This document shows positions 61,694 through 64,000 of a stretch of DNA of 64,000 nt, piece by piece; position 1 is the stretch's first letter, and the number at the start of each line of letters is the position of its first letter. Below the pieces are notes generated by a model that was not told where the DNA came from, searched no databases, and worked only from the letters and a program-made list of their open reading frames with translations. The position numbers were made by a program, and so were the translations under genes. Source of the DNA: Eubacteriales Family XIII. Incertae Sedis bacterium (GTDB lineage: Bacteria > Bacillota > Clostridia > Peptostreptococcales > Anaerovoracaceae); the NCBI GenBank assembly GCA_031272485.1, contig JAISTV010000015.1, forward strand, positions 1 through 64,000. Direction: 5' to 3'.

Positions 61694-61822
61694 CTAAAAA
61701 AGAATCAGGGGGATTCGCTTTGAAGACAGCATCTGCTGGCACGAGACTGAACAGAGGCGGCCGCCGACAAGGCCATTTGAATGCCGCTGCTTCGCCCCGC
61801 CATCGGCGCGGGAATCCCGCAT
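61694..61822 (-). CDS. Possible 42-aa leader ORF coupled to the reverse transcriptase
   Basis: The ATG at 61822 follows GGAGG (10-nt gap) just after the stop of the gene upstream. It reads MRDSRADGGAKQRHSNG and ends ...SKRIPLILF at a TAG that is only 2 nt before the reverse transcriptase ATG. This would explain how the RT, which lacks its own ribosome site, is translated. Composition is not strongly protein-like and the start codon lies in one arm of an 11-bp stem, so the same DNA may act mainly as RNA. Confidence 0.3.
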   Translation of the reverse strand: MRDSRADGGAKQRHSNGLVGGRLCSVSCQQMLSSKRIPLILF

Positions 61823-61831
61823 CCCCCTGAT
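61697..61831 (-). ncRNA. Candidate structured RNA upstream of the reverse transcriptase
   Basis: On the minus strand ATCAGGGGGAT (61821-61831) and ATCCCCCTGAT (61704-61714) form a perfect 11-bp closing stem around about 106 nt. Immediately after the second arm comes TCTTTTTT. Inside are GCGGG-att-CCCGC, the palindrome GGCGGCCGCC and CAGCA-ga-TGCTG. The whole resembles a compact multi-hairpin RNA ending in an intrinsic terminator directly before an RT gene. I infer either an attenuator or an ncRNA template/cofactor for the RT. Confidence 0.4.
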
Positions 61832-61837
61832 ACCTCC

Positions 61838-62332
61838 CTATCCCAGCAGGCGGTTAATCCGCCCCACGACAAAGTCGCGCTTGTTGGGCATGTGCAGGTG
61901 GAAATTGATGAACGGCACGCCGGCGCTCTCGGCCGCGGCCCGCGCGTTTTTCCACGCCATGTTGTTTGTGCGGTTATGCTCGGAGAGCGGGATTACGGCA
62001 ACGATGGCTCCGCCGCTCGCGAGGGCGAAGTCGTAAGGCCGGCCGGTGCCGCCAAGCTGGGCGGGCGAAACGCCTTCGAGCAGCTGGTACTGCGGGAAAG
62101 CCCCGGAGATTACCTCCCGAAAATACGCCACGGTGTGCCCGCCTTCTTCCTCTGCGGGCGCTTGCGGGGCAGCAGGCGGTGCTGCGCCCGGGCCGTACGT
62201 AGCCTGCGCGGGAGCGGAAGCGGCGGCATCCTTGAACCCGCCGGACTCCTGCAGCTTGTCGACCGTCTTGTCTATGGCGTCCGCCAAGCCGGTCTCCTTT
62301 ACGGTCTGCACGATTTTATCAAATAACCCCAT
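61838..62332 (-). CDS. Hypothetical protein with C-terminal alpha/beta domain, upstream of RT
   Basis: A 164-aa soluble protein. The ATG at 62332 (MGLFDKIVQTVKETGLADA) lies behind GGAGG; the open frame runs 23 codons further without support. The N-terminal 45 residues look helical and amphipathic, followed by an Ala/Pro-rich linker (about 50-75). The C-terminal part, with RPYDFALASGGAIVAVIPLS and GVPFINFHLHMPNKRDFVV, is a small alpha/beta domain faintly like PD-(D/E)XK nuclease cores (Asp in YDFAL, then a strand AVIPL), but the second acidic-x-Lys motif is not convincing. It ends 6 nt before the structured RT leader and could be co-transcribed with the RT. Confidence 0.6.
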   Translation of the reverse strand: MGLFDKIVQTVKETGLADAIDKTVDKLQESGGFKDAAASAPAQATYGPGAAPPAAPQAPAEEEGGHTVAYFREVISGAFPQYQLLEGVSPAQLGGTGRPYDFALASGGAIVAVIPLSEHNRTNNMAWKNARAAAESAGVPFINFHLHMPNKRDFVVGRINRLLG

Positions 62333-62426
62333 GATAGTTCCTCCACTGCCTCGAAAGAGAAAACGTACCTTAATTATCACAGATGAACAGGCTACGGGCA
62401 AGCAAAAATTCAGACGATAGACATAG

Positions 62427-62930
62427 CTATTTCACGAATTCAGACTGTTTTTCCGGAGCAGCGCGCATGAACGCTGCCACTACCGATGCGTAATAGTGAT
62501 AACTTAACCGACATACTCTGTCCTGCAAAAAATCAAACCGGATATCCCAAGTCTTACATGTAATCTGCATGATGCGACTAATGTTGTTTACGTTAACAGC
62601 TGATGATTTGCTGCTACGGATAATACACCCATCGTTAATCTCGTCAAGTAAGCTGTTTAATGTGACTCCGGATAACGAGATAATACCCGTTTTCGTTATC
62701 AAGGCTAATCGTTTGTCACTTGTAATTTCCGCAAATAGTATGTCTGCAACTTTTACGCGAAAATAACCGCTTTGATGCCGCATTCGCAATTCCGGTTCAC
62801 GAGAAATCTCTATGTCATCCCGATCCATCTCAAATATCAAATGGTTGAACAGTTTAACGAATCTATCATCCATTGACGTAAGGTACTTTGATAAAGCTGC
62901 TTGTTCTTTTTTCGTAAATTGTATAACCAT
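62427..62930 (-). CDS. LytTR-family DNA-binding regulator
   Basis: A 167-aa regulator with a LytTR domain. The N-terminal 60 residues are helical and contain no response-receiver motif. The C-terminal half (about 65-165) has FRVKVADILFAEITSDKR, LSGVTLNSLLDEI and FIRSS-like IIRSSKSSAVNVNNISRI, the core strands of LytTR. I take the ATG at 62930 (MVIQFTKKEQ), because the ATG 17 codons upstream lies over a perfect TATAAT. It is AT-rich compared with the genes to its left and divergent from the small exported peptide gene, which it probably controls. Confidence 0.8.
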   Translation of the reverse strand: MVIQFTKKEQAALSKYLTSMDDRFVKLFNHLIFEMDRDDIEISREPELRMRHQSGYFRVKVADILFAEITSDKRLALITKTGIISLSGVTLNSLLDEINDGCIIRSSKSSAVNVNNISRIMQITCKTWDIRFDFLQDRVCRLSYHYYASVVAAFMRAAPEKQSEFVK

Positions 62931-62969
62931 CCTTGAAAACCTTCTTTCTAATTCGAATGTATCAATAGA

Positions 62970-62998
62970 ATTATACAGCATATTTGTCTAACTGTGGG
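62970..62998 (-). promoter_or_regulatory. Promoter of the LytTR gene
   Basis: Minus-strand TATAAT (62970-62975) with CCCACA (62993-62998) 17 nt upstream as a weak -35, as expected for an activator-dependent promoter. Transcription would start near 62963. Confidence 0.45.
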
Positions 62999-63103
62999 CA
63001 TAATAATGTTTTTTTCTACTACGCCTGTAGAATTCATGCCTTGCGATAATGCTGTTAGCATTTGATTATGTTGCTACAACTTCTCAATTCGCAACGTATC
63101 CTT

Positions 63104-63134
63104 CTGTTAACAAGGAAAAAATCCAAGCTAACAG
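63104..63134. promoter_or_regulatory. Possible regulator sites between the divergent lytTR and peptide genes
   Basis: CTGTTA (63104-63109) and TAACAG (63129-63134) form an inverted repeat. A further GCTGTTAGC copy lies at 63051-63059. These repeated CTGTTA strings in the 62931-63292 gap are candidate binding sites of the LytTR protein. The gap contains no gene that I can support other than a possible leader peptide near 63253. Confidence 0.35.
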
Positions 63135-63203
63135 GAATACACATTTATCGTTTTTTCTATTAGGATAAAGATGTGCACGTGGAAAGCAACCGGGTTATTT
63201 ACT

Positions 63204-63221
63204 GAAATGCTGCAGCATTTC
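63204..63221. other. 18-bp perfect palindrome upstream of the exported peptide gene
   Basis: GAAATGCTGCAGCATTTC is self-complementary over all 18 positions and is followed by CTTTC. It could be a dimeric regulator site or an RNA stem in the leader. Confidence 0.45.
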
Positions 63222-63292
63222 TTTCACGAAAAGAGGAGGTGAGTCGCCACCATCAAAAAACCGTTTAGTTACACAATACTAAGGAGTTACAT

Positions 63293-63508
63293 ATGACAAA
63301 AACTATTTCAAAAACAGGTATTATCTTTTTGATGTGCGTCGTACTGTTGGCGAGTACTATAAGCAGCGTTTTTGCTGTTGATTCACGTGTTTCTGCCTCA
63401 GGCACATCAACCACTACCGCCGTTATTACTGCAGCAGAGGCGAATGCTTATTCCGGATGGACAAGTGGTCTGAATGAAAAAAAATATCAATCATCTAATA
63501 AAAGTTAG
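63293..63508 (+). CDS. Small Sec-exported peptide (71 aa)
   Basis: The ATG follows AAGGAG by 6 nt. The first 29 residues form a signal peptide: TKTISKTG, the hydrophobic core IIFLMCVVLLASTISS, and a probable cleavage after VFA. The mature part of about 42 residues is Ser/Thr/Ala-rich (SGTSTTTAVITAAEANAYSG) with a polar Lys-containing end and no cysteine. I recognise no family. It overlaps the start of the permease gene by 35 nt and is divergent from a LytTR regulator, so a secreted bacteriocin-like or signalling peptide is a reasonable guess. Confidence 0.7.
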   Translation: MTKTISKTGIIFLMCVVLLASTISSVFAVDSRVSASGTSTTTAVITAAEANAYSGWTSGLNEKKYQSSNKS

Positions 63509-64000
63509 CCTTTTCTTCTCTATCGTACTGTTGTTCTTTACATGTGGTGCGATACGATATGCAATTAACTTACATCAATGCAACGTGCAAGCGTTGATTG
63601 TGAAGGACTCGGGCGATTTTCTGCTAACTGATACCTACGATTCGGATAACAGTAGTTTTGGCGACTTCCTCAATTCGCCGTCCGCTTCTGCAATCATGCT
63701 TAACACATATGATAAACTATGCAATAATCCAAATATCGAATACTATGAGCTTGGTTTTCAGCTGTTGTGCTATATAGGCAAGTTTACCGGGTGCAGTTCT
63801 TTTGTCTCCCCCCCGGAACCAACTCTTATAAACCAAAGCGTAAACGGCGAATACATTACTCCTTTGATGAGTATTCAGATAGATCAGGGGTTTCTATTGG
63901 ATAACAAACCATCTTTCCAACCAAGTATTGGCCAGGGCTTCATTGACACCGACTTCTCACTCACTCATAGTCAGATGATACCTGTCCTGCTTGGGGATTC
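63474..64000 (+). CDS. Large-loop membrane protein, probable MacB/FtsX- or DUF1430-like permease (truncated by window)
   Basis: Open to the right edge (175 codons seen). The ATG at 63474 overlaps the peptide gene in another frame and has only a weak ribosome site. The N-terminus is KKNINHLIKVS followed by a membrane helix (LFFSIVLLFFTCGAIRYAI), then an extended outer domain with scattered cysteines that reaches IDTDFSLTHSQMIPVLLGD. One helix followed by a large outer domain is the layout of MacB-type permeases and of the bacteriocin-associated DUF1430 membrane proteins. The diagnostic C-terminal helices and any ATPase gene lie beyond the window. Confidence 0.65.
   Translation, partial: MKKNINHLIKVSLFFSIVLLFFTCGAIRYAINLHQCNVQALIVKDSGDFLLTDTYDSDNSSFGDFLNSPSASAIMLNTYDKLCNNPNIEYYELGFQLLCYIGKFTGCSSFVSPPEPTLINQSVNGEYITPLMSIQIDQGFLLDNKPSFQPSIGQGFIDTDFSLTHSQMIPVLLGD

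Noticed and set aside
60468-61837. Group II intron carrying the reverse transcriptase
   Set aside because: No domain V-like hairpin, 5' GUGYG boundary or endonuclease domain was recognised, and the neighbours are intact genes rather than an interrupted gene.
1-64000. tRNA or rRNA genes
   Set aside because: I looked through the intergenic gaps for cloverleaf-like sequence and T-loop strings and found none that I could support.

Overview
The window looks like chromosomal DNA from a high-GC, anaerobic, Gram-positive-type Clostridia member (Bacillota). The evidence is a division and cell-wall (dcw) cluster in clostridial order, a sigI-rsgI pair, the trmH-pheS-pheT-zapA-mutS2 synteny, indolepyruvate:ferredoxin oxidoreductase (iorAB) and strong Shine-Dalgarno sites. 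A finer placement, for example Clostridiales family XIII, is only a guess. Almost everything up to about 57.1 kb is on the minus strand.

Region 1 (1-24.4 kb) encodes three large exported proteins in tandem. Each has its own TTGAC(A/G)-N17 promoter. From right to left they are a 1,447-aa DNRLRE / lamin-tail / CotH protein, a giant 6,059-aa multidomain surface protein, and the N-terminus of a third surface protein cut by the window edge. The giant protein carries four tandem super-repeats of about 1,045-1,050 aa. Its mRNA leader is about 470 nt and holds a degenerate ~70-nt tandem repeat.

Region 2 (24.5-35.5 kb) holds alaA, sigI-rsgI divergent from a transglutaminase-like lipoprotein, and a run argS - radical SAM - TPR - iorA - iorB. 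It ends with a RelB-type antitoxin next to a mazF that has lost its middle.

Region 3 (35.5-57.1 kb) is core housekeeping. It contains trmH-pheS-pheT-zapA-mutS2 and the dcw cluster mraZ-rsmH-ftsL-PBP-murF-mraY-murD-ftsW-murG-ftsQ, then a six-TM zinc-ribbon protein and ftsZ. murE and ftsA are absent from their usual places. Many junctions are 4-nt stop/start overlaps or TTG/GTG starts, which implies translational coupling.

Region 4 (57.3-64 kb) has alr, a Phd/PIN toxin-antitoxin pair and ychF on the plus strand, followed by two accessory units. The first is a stand-alone reverse transcriptase preceded by a compact structured segment that ends in an 11-bp closing stem and a U-tract; this is a candidate RT-ncRNA unit. 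The second is an AT-rich segment with a LytTR regulator divergent from a small Sec-exported peptide and a large-loop permease that runs off the edge, which is a candidate peptide/bacteriocin-type system. These two units and the giant-gene leader are the best places to look for undescribed biology.
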